A DNA stretch of 64,000 nucleotides. It comes from Levilactobacillus brevis. Lineage in GTDB: Bacteria; Bacillota; Bacilli; Lactobacillales; Lactobacillaceae. The notes under the pieces were generated by a model. It saw only the letters and a program-made list of their open reading frames with translations, did no database searches and was not told where the DNA came from. Made by a program: the position numbers and the translations under genes. The stretch lies in the NCBI GenBank assembly GCA_003666485.1, contig CP032931.1:1922001-1986000 (forward strand), in the 5' to 3' direction. Below, piece after piece: positions 1-7,373 of this stretch (positions are counted from its first letter, which is position 1; every line of letters starts with the position of its first letter).

Positions 1-273
1 AATAGATTTTTCGATTGCGTCAACTAATTTAGTACCGTCGTCATTGATGAAGTAATCTTTAATAATCCTTGAATATAATAGAGTTCGTGATTTAAAAAGG
101 TAAGGACGATATTCTGCCTTCAACATGTCTTTTGTGAACAATTCTAAATCGTCGTTTTTGTTGTAGAATATCTTAGAAAAAATTATGACTGAGAGAACTG
201 CTGGCAAAAGTGCCAACTTTCTATCGTGTTTTTTTTCATTTTTGAATTGTAGAAGTATTTTTTGATGATTCAT
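1..273 (-). CDS. Partial small gene downstream of and overlapping the ParA gene, function unknown
   Basis: An open frame starts with ATG at 273 behind a GGAG at 280-283 and runs off the window edge; 91 residues are visible. Its first 38 bases overlap the 3' end of the ParA-type gene in another frame, so the two are probably translationally coupled. The visible part is basic at the N-terminus (MNHQKILLQF), has a short hydrophobic stretch (LALLPAVLSVIIF) and then a mixed charged region. I do not recognise the family. Its position is where a ParB-like or adaptor partner of a ParA would sit, but that role is only an inference from context. Confidence 0.55.
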   Translation of the reverse strand, partial: MNHQKILLQFKNEKKHDRKLALLPAVLSVIIFSKIFYNKNDDLELFTKDMLKAEYRPYLFKSRTLLYSRIIKDYFINDDGTKLVDAIEKSI

Positions 274-1126
274 CTTGTGCTCCAATCCTCTTAATAAATT
301 CGTTTGTTATATCTACAATGTTGTCTTTAGTCTTACTCATATCATAGATGAAATTTTCAATATTACCAGTACGAATATTTTCGTTTTCTTTAAGCGTATT
401 TTTAAATTTAGGATCATTTTTGAATGATTCACTAATGCTAGTTCGTTTTTGACGGTAGGTGGATGACATTGTAAAAATAATTCCTAGATTAGTTAATTGG
501 TGATCATCAAGAACTAAATCCTTTCTTATGGCATTTTGAAGAAGTGAATATCCCAGCGAAGAAAAAATATCTGGTGCAATTGGTACAGTATAGTAGCTGC
601 TGGATAGTAGAGAAGCCTGTGAGTAAACGGAATACGTTGCCGGAGTATCTATAAGAATGTAATGATACTTTTCAGCAAGCTGATTATCCCGTATAAACTT
701 TGTTAATCTTTTTTCAGAACCACGAACTGAATTTTCAAATTCTGTGAGTGAAAGGTCACCTGGAACAAGGTCTAGTTGACCTTGTGATTTTTCATCTGAA
801 TCTAGCAGTTTGACAATATGATTTTTGTTATCTGTCTCACTCATATCACTGACCATACTCATTGACTGATTGACAAGGATATTTGCGATTGTTCTTTGTG
901 AGTCGCGCAGGGAGGTATATTCCTTAATACTTTTAAATTTAGTCATTAAAGCCTGTGTGGCATTAAATTGTGGATCCATATCTATGATTAATACTTTTTT
1001 TTGATATTCCTTTACCAATGTATATCCAACATTAATTGTAAGTGTTGTTTTCCCAACGCCGCCTTTCATATTGATAAAAGATATAACTTTAGCTTTTTCA
1101 CTTTCGGTTTTGCCTTCGTTTGACAT
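236..1126 (-). CDS. ParA/Soj-type partition ATPase
   Basis: 296-residue MinD/ParA-family P-loop ATPase. The deviant Walker A motif KGGVGKTT lies near residue 21, followed by the switch motif LIIDMDPQFNAT and a Walker B-like segment YHYILIDTPATYS; these are the landmarks of the family. ParA proteins use ATP-dependent DNA binding to segregate plasmids, phage-plasmids or chromosomal cargo. The start (ATG at 1126) has TAGGAGG just upstream. A second small gene overlaps its 3' end. No parS-like repeat cluster was seen in the 230 bases upstream. It may belong to an integrated mobile element lying to the left, or be a relic of plasmid maintenance. Whether it belongs to the phage is unclear, because the IS and the left T-arm-like element lie between them. 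Confidence 0.85.
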   Translation of the reverse strand: MSNEGKTESEKAKVISFINMKGGVGKTTLTINVGYTLVKEYQKKVLIIDMDPQFNATQALMTKFKSIKEYTSLRDSQRTIANILVNQSMSMVSDMSETDNKNHIVKLLDSDEKSQGQLDLVPGDLSLTEFENSVRGSEKRLTKFIRDNQLAEKYHYILIDTPATYSVYSQASLLSSSYYTVPIAPDIFSSLGYSLLQNAIRKDLVLDDHQLTNLGIIFTMSSTYRQKRTSISESFKNDPKFKNTLKENENIRTGNIENFIYDMSKTKDNIVDITNEFIKRIGAQDESSKNTSTIQK

Positions 1127-1227
1127 TATTCATTACCTCCTATTATTAAAGCCATCTTTGACATGTTGAGCACATGAAGCCTTGAATGTTATATATATAT
1201 TTAAACCTGAATTATTCATACCTTTCA

Positions 1228-1271
1228 AAAAAGTCGTCAGTTTTCATGTTTTTCAAAAACTGACGGCTTTT
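1228..1271. terminator. Hairpin terminator between ParA gene and IS
   Basis: Arms around GTCGTCAGTTTT (1233-1244) and AAAACTGACGGC (1256-1267) are complementary with one G-U pair and are flanked by A- and T-runs, giving a probably bidirectional intrinsic terminator. The rest of 1127-1357 holds only the upstream region of the ParA gene (AT-rich, tandem TA run at 1191-1200); no gene is seen there. Confidence 0.55.
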
Positions 1272-1357
1272 GATCTTGCTTACTATGTATTGAGACTCTA
1301 AATTTTGATGGTATCACCTAACGGTGAGTCATTTTTGAATTTTTGGGTGCACTTATC

Positions 1358-2776
1358 CCTTGATCGTACAGAATTTTTTTTAATTGGGGCTATTTAATAG
1401 CCTGAATACGCTGTAATACCTGATAAAAGAGTCGATGATAAACGTGATGAGAACTCAGTCGTAACTGGATTCGTCGACCGGTAAACACAACGCGGGCAGC
1501 GACTTTGAATAAACGGATTCGTAATGTACTAACACGCAATCCGGTCTCTGTTTTAGGTAGGGCTATTTGCTTCATAAAATTGATAATATTGTACGCTAAT
1601 ACACTAACCATCATACGGGCAGCGTTGGCGGTAAACGTTGAACTATCAGTCTTATCAAAGAAGAAGCCCTCTTTGGCTTCCTTGATATAATTCTCCATCT
1701 GACCACGCTTATGATACAGTTCAAATGCTGCTTCTACGGTTAAATTTGTCAGATTAGTCACAATAAATTCATGTGAAAAGATCAATTCGCCAGCTACACG
1801 AGTTGACTTAACGTATACTTGACGCGGTTTAGGCCACGAAGTGGCCTGATAAGTTGCTGAGTAATAGTGAGTTTCGGTTTCATGCCACTCAGTTGTGTCG
1901 CTTATCTGTACAAACTCTTCTGCCAAGTTGTGTAGTCGCTTATTACGTTTGAGGCGAATAATGTAAAAGACATCATCGGCCTCGCAGGTATCATAAACAG
2001 CTGGTGTGGCGAACCCGCTATCACCGCGAACCAGAATATCAGTTTCTGGCAATTGGTCTTGATAATGTTTTAATAACGGTTCTAAAAAGGCTTTTATATC
2101 TGTGCTGGTATAGGCATTACCAGGCCGTAGGATGGCTTTCATGAGATTACCATCATTATCGATAGCTAGTAATGGATGATACCCCTCCGAGCCATAATGG
2201 GCGTTATAGTCAGTAGCTTCTTGATTGCCATAAGTGTCAGAATGGGTTGAATCAATATCAATAATGGTGGTCGTCTGATTAGTTAGCAGTCGAGCTTGAT
2301 CAATAAGAGCTTGATTTAAAGTCTGGAAGGCGTCCACACCTGCGGAATCGATACGTTGCCAGAAACGGGATATCGTCGCTTGTGAAGCTAAGGCTGGTTT
2401 GTCCAATAAAAGTTTAAACAATGGTTCTGCAACCAATGAGGTTGCAGCAGAATCTGTATTATAACCGGCAATGATCTGCAGAACCAACTGCATTAAGATA
2501 CTTGAATTACTATGTCGGCAGTATTGTCGATGGTCGTTGAACTTCAATAGATTGTCAGCTAAGTTCGTGAACTGAAACTTTGCCATCAGTTCAACACACA
2601 AGGTTAGGCCACCATCAGAAGATAATTGACCGCCGGTATGCGATGCTAGAATGTTTTTATTGAAACTAAATGCCATTTCCTGTACAGTTTTCATTATAGA
2701 GTCCTCTTCTCTTTATAGTGTCTTTTGGTCGAGTTAACTATACCAGAGCTGAGGCTCTTTTTCTGCACTTAAAAGG
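1358..2776 (-). mobile_element. IS1380-family insertion sequence
   Basis: Contains one full transposase gene. Imperfect terminal inverted repeats fit CCTTGATCGTACAGAA at 1358-1373 and, on the other strand, CCTTTTAAGTGCAGAA ending at 2776 (11 of 16 match). The bases immediately outside (TATC on the left, TGAA on the right) do not match, so no target duplication is visible; either the ends are slightly misplaced or the flanks have rearranged. It sits just outside the left end of the phage, where an integrase gene or the chromosomal junction might be expected. Confidence 0.65.
1390..2694 (-). CDS. IS1380-family DDE transposase
   Basis: 434 residues, full length for the family, uninterrupted. 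The RNase H-fold acidic residues are recognisable: a first Asp in IIDIDSTHSDTYG, a second in LVRGDSGFATP, and the Glu in the Y-x-x-R-G-x-x-E-x-x-I-K-E stretch (YHKRGQMENYIKE), as expected of IS1380/IS4-like enzymes that cut and rejoin the IS ends. The start follows a weak purine-rich site (GAAGAGGAC). It is the only long gene of the element and looks active. Confidence 0.9.
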   Translation of the reverse strand: MKTVQEMAFSFNKNILASHTGGQLSSDGGLTLCVELMAKFQFTNLADNLLKFNDHRQYCRHSNSSILMQLVLQIIAGYNTDSAATSLVAEPLFKLLLDKPALASQATISRFWQRIDSAGVDAFQTLNQALIDQARLLTNQTTTIIDIDSTHSDTYGNQEATDYNAHYGSEGYHPLLAIDNDGNLMKAILRPGNAYTSTDIKAFLEPLLKHYQDQLPETDILVRGDSGFATPAVYDTCEADDVFYIIRLKRNKRLHNLAEEFVQISDTTEWHETETHYYSATYQATSWPKPRQVYVKSTRVAGELIFSHEFIVTNLTNLTVEAAFELYHKRGQMENYIKEAKEGFFFDKTDSSTFTANAARMMVSVLAYNIINFMKQIALPKTETGLRVSTLRIRLFKVAARVVFTGRRIQLRLSSHHVYHRLFYQVLQRIQAIK

Positions 2777-2785
2777 TGAAAACGT

Positions 2786-2830
2786 AAAATTCCCATCAAG
2801 CACTTGAATCATGTGTTTGATGGGGATTTT
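2786..2830. terminator. Strong hairpin to the right of the IS
   Basis: CCCATCAAGCAC (2792-2803) pairs with GTGTTTGATGGG (2812-2823) around a nine-base loop, flanked by AAAAT and ATTTT on the outside. It is a typical bidirectional intrinsic terminator. It would stop leftward transcription from the immunity arm before it enters the IS. Confidence 0.6.
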
Positions 2831-2863
2831 GGAGTTTCTGGTGAATAATTCAGGTTAAAATAT

Positions 2864-2907
2864 GCTTCTCCCCGGAATCGAACCGAGGGGAGTCACCAGA
2901 CAGAAGC
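2864..2907. other. Left copy of a tRNA T-arm-like sequence (possible attachment site or terminator)
   Basis: On the minus strand it carries CGGTTCGATTCCG inside a CTCCCC/GGGGAG stem and an outer GCTTCT/AGAAGC stem. Positions 2871-2907 match 47610-47646 at 33 of 37 bases. Both copies lie just downstream of leftward genes at the two ends of the phage. They could be diverged att sites, or related terminator-like elements. The match is seen directly; the role is inferred. Confidence 0.5.
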
Positions 2908-2915
2908 TATCAAAA

Positions 2916-3548
2916 CTATTTTTGTGGAACGTAGCGATTATTTTGTTGTTTTGAAGGCTGGCATAAAATAATTAGCATAATTAGTGATCCGATTGCTGGA
3001 ACTAGGTTAATCAACCAAAATGCGCCATTATATCCCAGATCATGGAGTCTACGAATCTCGCCTGTTAGAGCAGCGATAAAAAGAATCACATAGATAGCTA
3101 ACAGAATAATCAACATAATGAGGCTTGTGACCCCAGCAGGAGTTAGCTCACCGGAAATATCGGTTTCCATAAAGTTGTCACTACCACCAAGAAATACGGT
3201 TTGAATAATTCCTATAATGAAGCCAATAATTACCATAATAATGCCAACACCCAGTGATGCCCACCAAAAATCGGCACGACCCATTCGTTTCTTTATGCGA
3301 AACATATCTTTAAAATAGAGCTTTGTAGAACTGACGATACCTGGGATTTCATTTTCATTATAAGGGACATCAGAAATATTTGATGTGAAAGAGTTAGGAG
3401 ATACAGTCTGTTGATAATTACTGGTTTGGTCTACATTTTTTTGAGTTTTGGTATCAGACCCTTGAGTGTAACCACAAAATTGGCAGAATGAAGCAGTCGC
3501 AGGGATCTTTTTTCCACAGTGAATACAAAATTTAGTCTTTTCTTCCAA
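2916..3548 (-). CDS. Zinc-ribbon plus DUF805 membrane protein
   Basis: About 210 residues. An N-terminal zinc ribbon (FCIHCGKKIPATASFCQFCG, two CxxC pairs) is followed by a low-complexity linker and a DUF805 domain with four hydrophobic segments, including the hallmark RRLHDLGYNGAFW. I prefer the TTG start at 3548 because AGAGGTG lies at the right distance; a GTG start at 3557 would sit inside that site. It is the last gene of the leftward immunity arm, 12 bases behind another zinc-ribbon membrane protein. Such genes next to a repressor are often lysogenic-conversion or superinfection genes, but no activity can be read from the sequence. Confidence 0.75.
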   Translation of the reverse strand: MEEKTKFCIHCGKKIPATASFCQFCGYTQGSDTKTQKNVDQTSNYQQTVSPNSFTSNISDVPYNENEIPGIVSSTKLYFKDMFRIKKRMGRADFWWASLGVGIIMVIIGFIIGIIQTVFLGGSDNFMETDISGELTPAGVTSLIMLIILLAIYVILFIAALTGEIRRLHDLGYNGAFWLINLVPAIGSLIMLIILCQPSKQQNNRYVPQK

Positions 3549-3560
3549 ATTAAACACCTC

Positions 3561-4154
3561 TTAGTTTAGATTATCGCCTTGATTGTATTTTATTTTGCCA
3601 TGATTAATTTCTAGCCATAGATAATTTGTATCATGTGGACTGACCACGGTTATATGAGAATAGTTTGGATTATTCTTTTTGTTAATTGCCGTAGAACTAG
3701 ATCTTAAGTCTCGCACAAGAGAATTCCATAAAGCAGGGCTGCCATCTTCCAACGACTCTACTACATGTGAATTTTTAGGAAGGGAAATTTCTATTACCTC
3801 ACTGTCACTATTCCATGTTGCCTTAGCTTTACCGTAGTCAGCTGATTGAGTCCTAAGTTTTGACTGGATAGAAGACGCTATGTTTTCTGGAGATTTTGAA
3901 TGATTGACAACCCAACTCAGACCGAAAATAAGTGCAATGAGAACAACGACGGCAGCAATGCCTGAAATCCATTTTTTGGTGGAATTTGATTTGGAAATTG
4001 GTCTCGACGGTTCAAACGATTTCACAACTGTTTTTTCTTGAGCAGGGTTGTCTGATACCACTGGTTGTTTTTCCCCACAATGAGGACAAAATTCTGAGTT
4101 GATAGGAATTTTTTTACCACATGATGAACAAAATTTAGTGTCATTTTCTGACAT
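3561..4154 (-). CDS. Zinc-ribbon single-span membrane protein
   Basis: 197 residues. Zinc ribbon (FCSSCGKKIPINSEFCPHCG) at residues 7-26, a Ser/Pro/Lys linker, one transmembrane segment (WISGIAAVVVLIALIFGLSW), then an extracellular domain of about 110 residues with no motif I recognise. The start at 4154 follows AGGAGGAAACAAT, a strong site, and is preferred over the longer frame from 4196. Two consecutive proteins with the same zinc-ribbon head but different membrane bodies suggest a shared cytoplasmic partner. Likely a lysogeny-expressed membrane protein; function unknown. Confidence 0.75.
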   Translation of the reverse strand: MSENDTKFCSSCGKKIPINSEFCPHCGEKQPVVSDNPAQEKTVVKSFEPSRPISKSNSTKKWISGIAAVVVLIALIFGLSWVVNHSKSPENIASSIQSKLRTQSADYGKAKATWNSDSEVIEISLPKNSHVVESLEDGSPALWNSLVRDLRSSSTAINKKNNPNYSHITVVSPHDTNYLWLEINHGKIKYNQGDNLN

Positions 4155-4255
4155 ATTGTTTCCTCCTGAAAATATGTAGTCAGCTTTTAACGTCATCGGG
4201 TGTGGACGGAAATATTAGTCTCTAACGCAATTAAAGTCTAATCACTGCGTTTCTT

Positions 4256-4666
4256 CTAGTTATTGATACACTTTTTAAATCTTGAAATTACAGCATTTAG
4301 TAGATAGCTAGGTATGCCAAATTGCTCCATAAATGGGGATACATTATTGAAGGTATATCCAGTAATATCAACGTAAATTGGAATCAAAATGTCTAATCCG
4401 GTCATATTGGCCGCGCGTTCATACTTTGACTTGTTGGAGAAACTAGAATAGTAGAGTGTTCCTTCGTCGCCATTAACGACGTGTCCTAGTTCATGAGCCA
4501 TCTGGAAGGGGATTTCTTTCTCCTCATGCCAATTCGTATTAACGACAATCGTTTTAGTATCAGGGCGGGATGCAGAAGGGGTATGGCCATCAAAATGGTT
4601 GGTTAAAATTACGGTTATTTTATGATCGTACGCGTATTTCATAAGATTAACGATAATTACGTCCAT
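4256..4666 (-). CDS. ImmA/IrrE-family metallopeptidase
   Basis: 136 residues with the zinc-protease motif HELGH (in FQMAHELGHVVNGDEGT). In ICEBs1 and many phages, ImmA cleaves the cognate ImmR/CI repressor after DNA damage or sensing, which triggers induction. Its stop lies 4 bases from the preceding repressor gene, so repressor and protease form one leftward transcript, the classical immR-immA arrangement. The start ATG at 4666 follows AAGGAC. Confidence 0.88.
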   Translation of the reverse strand: MDVIIVNLMKYAYDHKITVILTNHFDGHTPSASRPDTKTIVVNTNWHEEKEIPFQMAHELGHVVNGDEGTLYYSSFSNKSKYERAANMTGLDILIPIYVDITGYTFNNVSPFMEQFGIPSYLLNAVISRFKKCINN

Positions 4667-4670
4667 ACAG

Positions 4671-5054
4671 CTAGTCCTTCTTTCCGCCCCTGAGCAAACG
4701 CTCCATATACTCTAAGTCTTCATCAGGTATTATTCGACCTTCAAAGGTCATGATTTTCTTTTTATCGTTGATTTGTTCCTTAAGGTCAACGTATTCGGGC
4801 TTGTCTGAATCGCTTGTATCACTTAGTTTAATACCTGCGAGCTCAAATAATTCTTCTGGACTAACATGCAAGCCGCTCGCAAGTTTCCGCAGAGTAGCTG
4901 GCTTAGGATTTGAGTCAGCTTTATGGTTGATTAGTTTGGATAAGTAGGCAGCAGACACGCCGATTTGAAGCGCACCTTTACGTATTGACCACTTGTTCTT
5001 GTCTAAAATATTTTTAATGTAGTCTCCAAGCTGAGAATCGTTTATTTCAGGCAT
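4671..5054 (-). CDS. CI/ImmR-like phage repressor (XRE helix-turn-helix)
   Basis: 127 residues from ATG at 5054 (AAAGGAG 11 bases upstream; a GTG at 5066 would be too close). The N-terminal half is an XRE helix-turn-helix (RKGALQIGVSAAYLSKLINHK). The C-terminal half is acidic and charged, without the LexA-type peptidase domain, which fits regulation by the neighbouring ImmA-like protease rather than RecA-stimulated self-cleavage. It is divergent from the Cro-like gene at 5193 and should hold the lysogenic state by binding the intervening region. Confidence 0.88.
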   Translation of the reverse strand: MPEINDSQLGDYIKNILDKNKWSIRKGALQIGVSAAYLSKLINHKADSNPKPATLRKLASGLHVSPEELFELAGIKLSDTSDSDKPEYVDLKEQINDKKKIMTFEGRIIPDEDLEYMERLLRGGKKD

Positions 5055-5066
5055 CTGTCGGCTCAC

Positions 5067-5192
5067 TCCTTTACTTTTAATGAACTAATAATAATATATC
5101 TGTTGAGAAAAATGTATAAAAAATAGCAATAAGTGTTGCATATTTCTAAACGAAGGGGTAATATAGATATTGTTAAGAGCGAGGTGAAAACG
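5067..5192. promoter_or_regulatory. Lysogeny switch: divergent promoters and operators
   Basis: The rightward promoter is clear: TTGCAT at 5136-5141, 17-base spacer, TAATAT at 5159-5164. An imperfect palindrome with GCAA/TTGC half-sites (about 5122-5144) overlaps its -35 box and is a plausible repressor operator. The leftward promoter is less clear in the AT-rich stretch 5085-5120. The layout matches the CI/Cro switch of temperate Firmicute phages. Confidence 0.6.
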
Positions 5193-5483
5193 ATGATTAC
5201 TAAATCAAGACTGAAAGTGAGAAGTTCAAGAGCGCTGAAACATCAAATTGCAATGGCTGGACTAACAACAAAGGAATTGGCGGAATCCGTTGATATAACG
5301 GCATCTTATGCATCTACCATTATTAATGGTAAGGCTAATCCGGCGCCCACCACGGCATTAAAGATTGCTGTTAAGTTGTCAGAACGGTTAAATAAAAATA
5401 TGGGTGTTAATGATATTTTTTTTGATGTAACCGTTAAGAAAAATACAACACTTAATTCCATTGAGACTGAGGAGGTGAGCTGA
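5193..5483 (+). CDS. Cro-like XRE regulator
   Basis: 96 residues starting at ATG 5193 behind GAGGTGAAAACG. An XRE helix-turn-helix (LTTKELAESVDITASYASTIINGK) occupies the middle, followed by a short C-terminal tail. It is the first gene rightward from the switch promoter, so it probably acts as Cro, blocking repressor synthesis on entry to the lytic cycle. Its stop overlaps the ATG of the next gene (TGATG). Confidence 0.8.
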   Translation: MITKSRLKVRSSRALKHQIAMAGLTTKELAESVDITASYASTIINGKANPAPTTALKIAVKLSERLNKNMGVNDIFFDVTVKKNTTLNSIETEEVS

Positions 5484-5668
5484 TGGAGAAAGAAGAATTC
5501 CAAAATGCAGTTCTCACAGAACTTCGTAGCTTAAACAAAACGCTCAAGGTTATCGCTAGTAACCAAGAGCGTCACGAAACGTCATTGTCATCGGATGAAT
5601 TTTCCAAACTGGTCAAAGATGATATCCGACAAAACATGAGAAGTGTAGAGAAAGAATTACTTAGCTGA
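5483..5668 (+). CDS. Small early phage protein, unknown
   Basis: 61 residues, acidic and helical, beginning MEKEEFQNAV behind GAGGAGGTGAGCTG. It is coupled to Cro through a TGATG overlap. The last 12 bases overlap tail-to-tail with the leftward gene at 5657-5905. The N-terminal MEKEEFQ resembles MEKAEFE of that convergent gene, so the two could be distant paralogues. No known domain. Confidence 0.6.
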   Translation: MEKEEFQNAVLTELRSLNKTLKVIASNQERHETSLSSDEFSKLVKDDIRQNMRSVEKELLS

Positions 5669-5905
5669 TGAGTCGTCAACTAAGAACTCTTCTAGAAGGT
5701 TATGAACTGCTCGAAGAGTGGATGCTTGAAAGCTACTGCTAACTTTAGTGGCGATCTTTGATGCTATGAGATTACTATCCGAATTATTGTTAATGATTTC
5801 GGTCACGGAATCTCCAATTCTTGATACAAACTTTTCAGTATTCTGGTCGTCCAAGGCAGTTTTAACAATTTTATTGAAACGCTCTTCAAATTCTGCTTTT
5901 TCCAT
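5657..5905 (-). CDS. Leftward small gene inside the early region, unknown
   Basis: 82 residues from ATG 5905, preceded by a near-perfect AAGGAGGTGATAATC. It runs against the surrounding early operon, which is unusual. The protein is helical and mildly acidic (MEKAEFEERFNKIVKTAL) with a Ser/Asn-rich middle. It may be a lysogeny-expressed gene or a moron. No domain recognised; the strong ribosome site is the main support. Confidence 0.65.
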   Translation of the reverse strand: MEKAEFEERFNKIVKTALDDQNTEKFVSRIGDSVTEIINNNSDSNLIASKIATKVSSSFQASTLRAVHNLLEEFLVDDSSAK

Positions 5906-5978
5906 GATTATCACCTCCTTCAAGTATCAATTGTACCAGAGAAGGTGAGTGATATCGGTAGCCAGAGGAGGTGAGTTG

Positions 5979-6155
5979 ATGAAGGTAAGATTCAGTCCAG
6001 AACTCAATGATCGGATTAAGAAATCCAAACCAGAGGGTTTCTGGAAAAGGTTTTCTGATTTCACGGATAGACACTGGATTTTCGTAAAGTTTGTCTGGCC
6101 AGTCATTGTGGCAATCATAGTTCCGTTCATAGTTGTGGGGCTAATGCGAAAGTAG
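5979..6155 (+). CDS. Small single-span membrane protein
   Basis: 58 residues. A basic N-terminal half is followed by one strong hydrophobic segment (FVKFVWPVIVAIIVPFIVVGL). The start at 5979 follows GAGGAGGTGAGTTG, nearly identical to the leaders at 5470 and 6237. Function unknown; small membrane proteins in early arms sometimes act in superinfection exclusion. Confidence 0.6.
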   Translation: MKVRFSPELNDRIKKSKPEGFWKRFSDFTDRHWIFVKFVWPVIVAIIVPFIVVGLMRK

Positions 6156-6248
6156 ACAGCTCGGATAGCACTATGTCATACCCAACTTTGAGTTTTACCA
6201 GCTGGATTTATTTTCTCAATTTTGAATTCAACGTTAGGAGGTGAGCTG

Positions 6249-6446
6249 ATGAAAAAGCATGAAGTGATTCATTTTTACAAGTCAGGTGGTTTTAATCACT
6301 TGGTAAATGTCTCTGTTGATGATAATTTGTTTGCCGCAGTTACCTTTACTGATAGTGAGGTGAAACGAATTGAACAAAAATATCCACTAGCAAAGGATAA
6401 TCTGTTTGCACTAGTGGACGGTGTAGAAATTAAATTAAAAAGTTGA
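6249..6446 (+). CDS. Small early phage protein, unknown
   Basis: 65 residues starting MKKHEVIHFY behind AGGAGGTGAGCTG. It is predicted to be beta-rich and soluble; no motif. It belongs to the run of short rightward early genes. Confidence 0.6.
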   Translation: MKKHEVIHFYKSGGFNHLVNVSVDDNLFAAVTFTDSEVKRIEQKYPLAKDNLFALVDGVEIKLKS

Positions 6447-6486
6447 GGTGACTAATATTAACTTTTCAAAGAACGGGGGTGACACT

Positions 6487-6549
6487 ATGCTCCAAGTTCT
6501 AGCAGCAGGATTACTAATTCTTGTGATTGGACACTGTTCATCAAACTAA
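6487..6549 (+). CDS. 20-residue hydrophobic peptide
   Basis: ATG at 6487 follows GGGGGTGACACT at a good distance. The 20-residue product is a short hydrophobic helix (LAAGLLILVIG) ending HCSSN. It lies between two small early genes with tight spacing. It may be a membrane micropeptide; coding status rests on the ribosome site and operon position. Confidence 0.4.
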   Translation: MLQVLAAGLLILVIGHCSSN

Positions 6550-6563
6550 TAGGAGGTGGCAAA

Positions 6564-6758
6564 ATGACACGGCAAGAAAAAATCGACACTATCGAGGACA
6601 CGTTAGGCCTAACTGATGGTCAGCTAAAAGCCATGCTTGCGGCCGACGAATTACCAGGTGAACAAGATAAACGTTTGAATCGTCTGTTCAAGGACGCTGG
6701 CAAGGTCCTCAATCAACAGGCGGGGTTGAATGAAGAAGACTTAGAATTTTCATTCTAA
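6564..6758 (+). CDS. Small acidic early protein, unknown
   Basis: 64 residues, start behind AGGAGGTGGCAAA. Acidic and helical with a KIDTIEDTLGLTDGQLKAML segment that could form a small helix-turn-helix-like fold; not assignable. Confidence 0.6.
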   Translation: MTRQEKIDTIEDTLGLTDGQLKAMLAADELPGEQDKRLNRLFKDAGKVLNQQAGLNEEDLEFSF

Positions 6759-6818
6759 TTAAATTATGTACTACAAGTGCTTGTAGTACATCAGTCGAAA
6801 CACAAGGAGGCAGTTGTA

Positions 6819-7373
6819 ATGGATGTGATAAAAACATCTCGTGACATCCGTACATTTTTCGATAATGCAATGAAGCGTAATAACGTTTCAGCCAAGCTTA
6901 TGGCAGAAGATACCGGACAAACGGCTCAAGGCATCGCTAATAACCGTCACACGGTAGATACAACGGCAGCTAATGCGGTTAAAGATGCGACTTACTTACA
7001 AGACTACCGGTTTAGTAATCAGCTAGCCGCAGCCTACTTTGAAGCCATTCAGATGTTTGATACGGAAGATTGGTCGCCTAAGTTCAGAGATGCACCGTTT
7101 GCGACGCTAGACGCCATCGACGATCAACGTGCGATGGTTATAGAGCTTCGACGGCAAGTCAAAACATTTATGCGAGACCGGCCACGTGAAAAATGGACTC
7201 ATGATCAATGCAAGAAGGCGGAGCAGTATAGCTACGAGCGAATCAAGCTGATCAGTATGGAGTTACTTTTTAATGGTCAATTTGAAGACGTGTCCCGTCA
7301 GGACATGCTAAAGATTGTCCATGAAACCAACAAGCATAATAAGTTAGGGGGATTCAAATGGTTAAAACAGTAG
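6819..7373 (+). CDS. Early phage protein with possible N-terminal helix-turn-helix
   Basis: 184 residues from ATG 6819 (AAGGAGGCAGTTGTA). The first 50 residues (NNVSAKLMAEDTGQTAQGIANNRHTVD) read like an XRE-type DNA-binding unit; the rest is helical and charged without a known motif. It overlaps the next gene by 16 bases. An imperfect TACAAG/CTTGTA inverted repeat precedes it (about 6772-6788) and could be a regulatory site. Probably an early regulator, but this is inferred only. Confidence 0.6.
   Translation: MDVIKTSRDIRTFFDNAMKRNNVSAKLMAEDTGQTAQGIANNRHTVDTTAANAVKDATYLQDYRFSNQLAAAYFEAIQMFDTEDWSPKFRDAPFATLDAIDDQRAMVIELRRQVKTFMRDRPREKWTHDQCKKAEQYSYERIKLISMELLFNGQFEDVSRQDMLKIVHETNKHNKLGGFKWLKQ

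Noticed and set aside
1228-1271. IS terminal inverted repeat
   Set aside because: It is a self-contained hairpin 90 bases outside the better IS end and has no partner on the right side.
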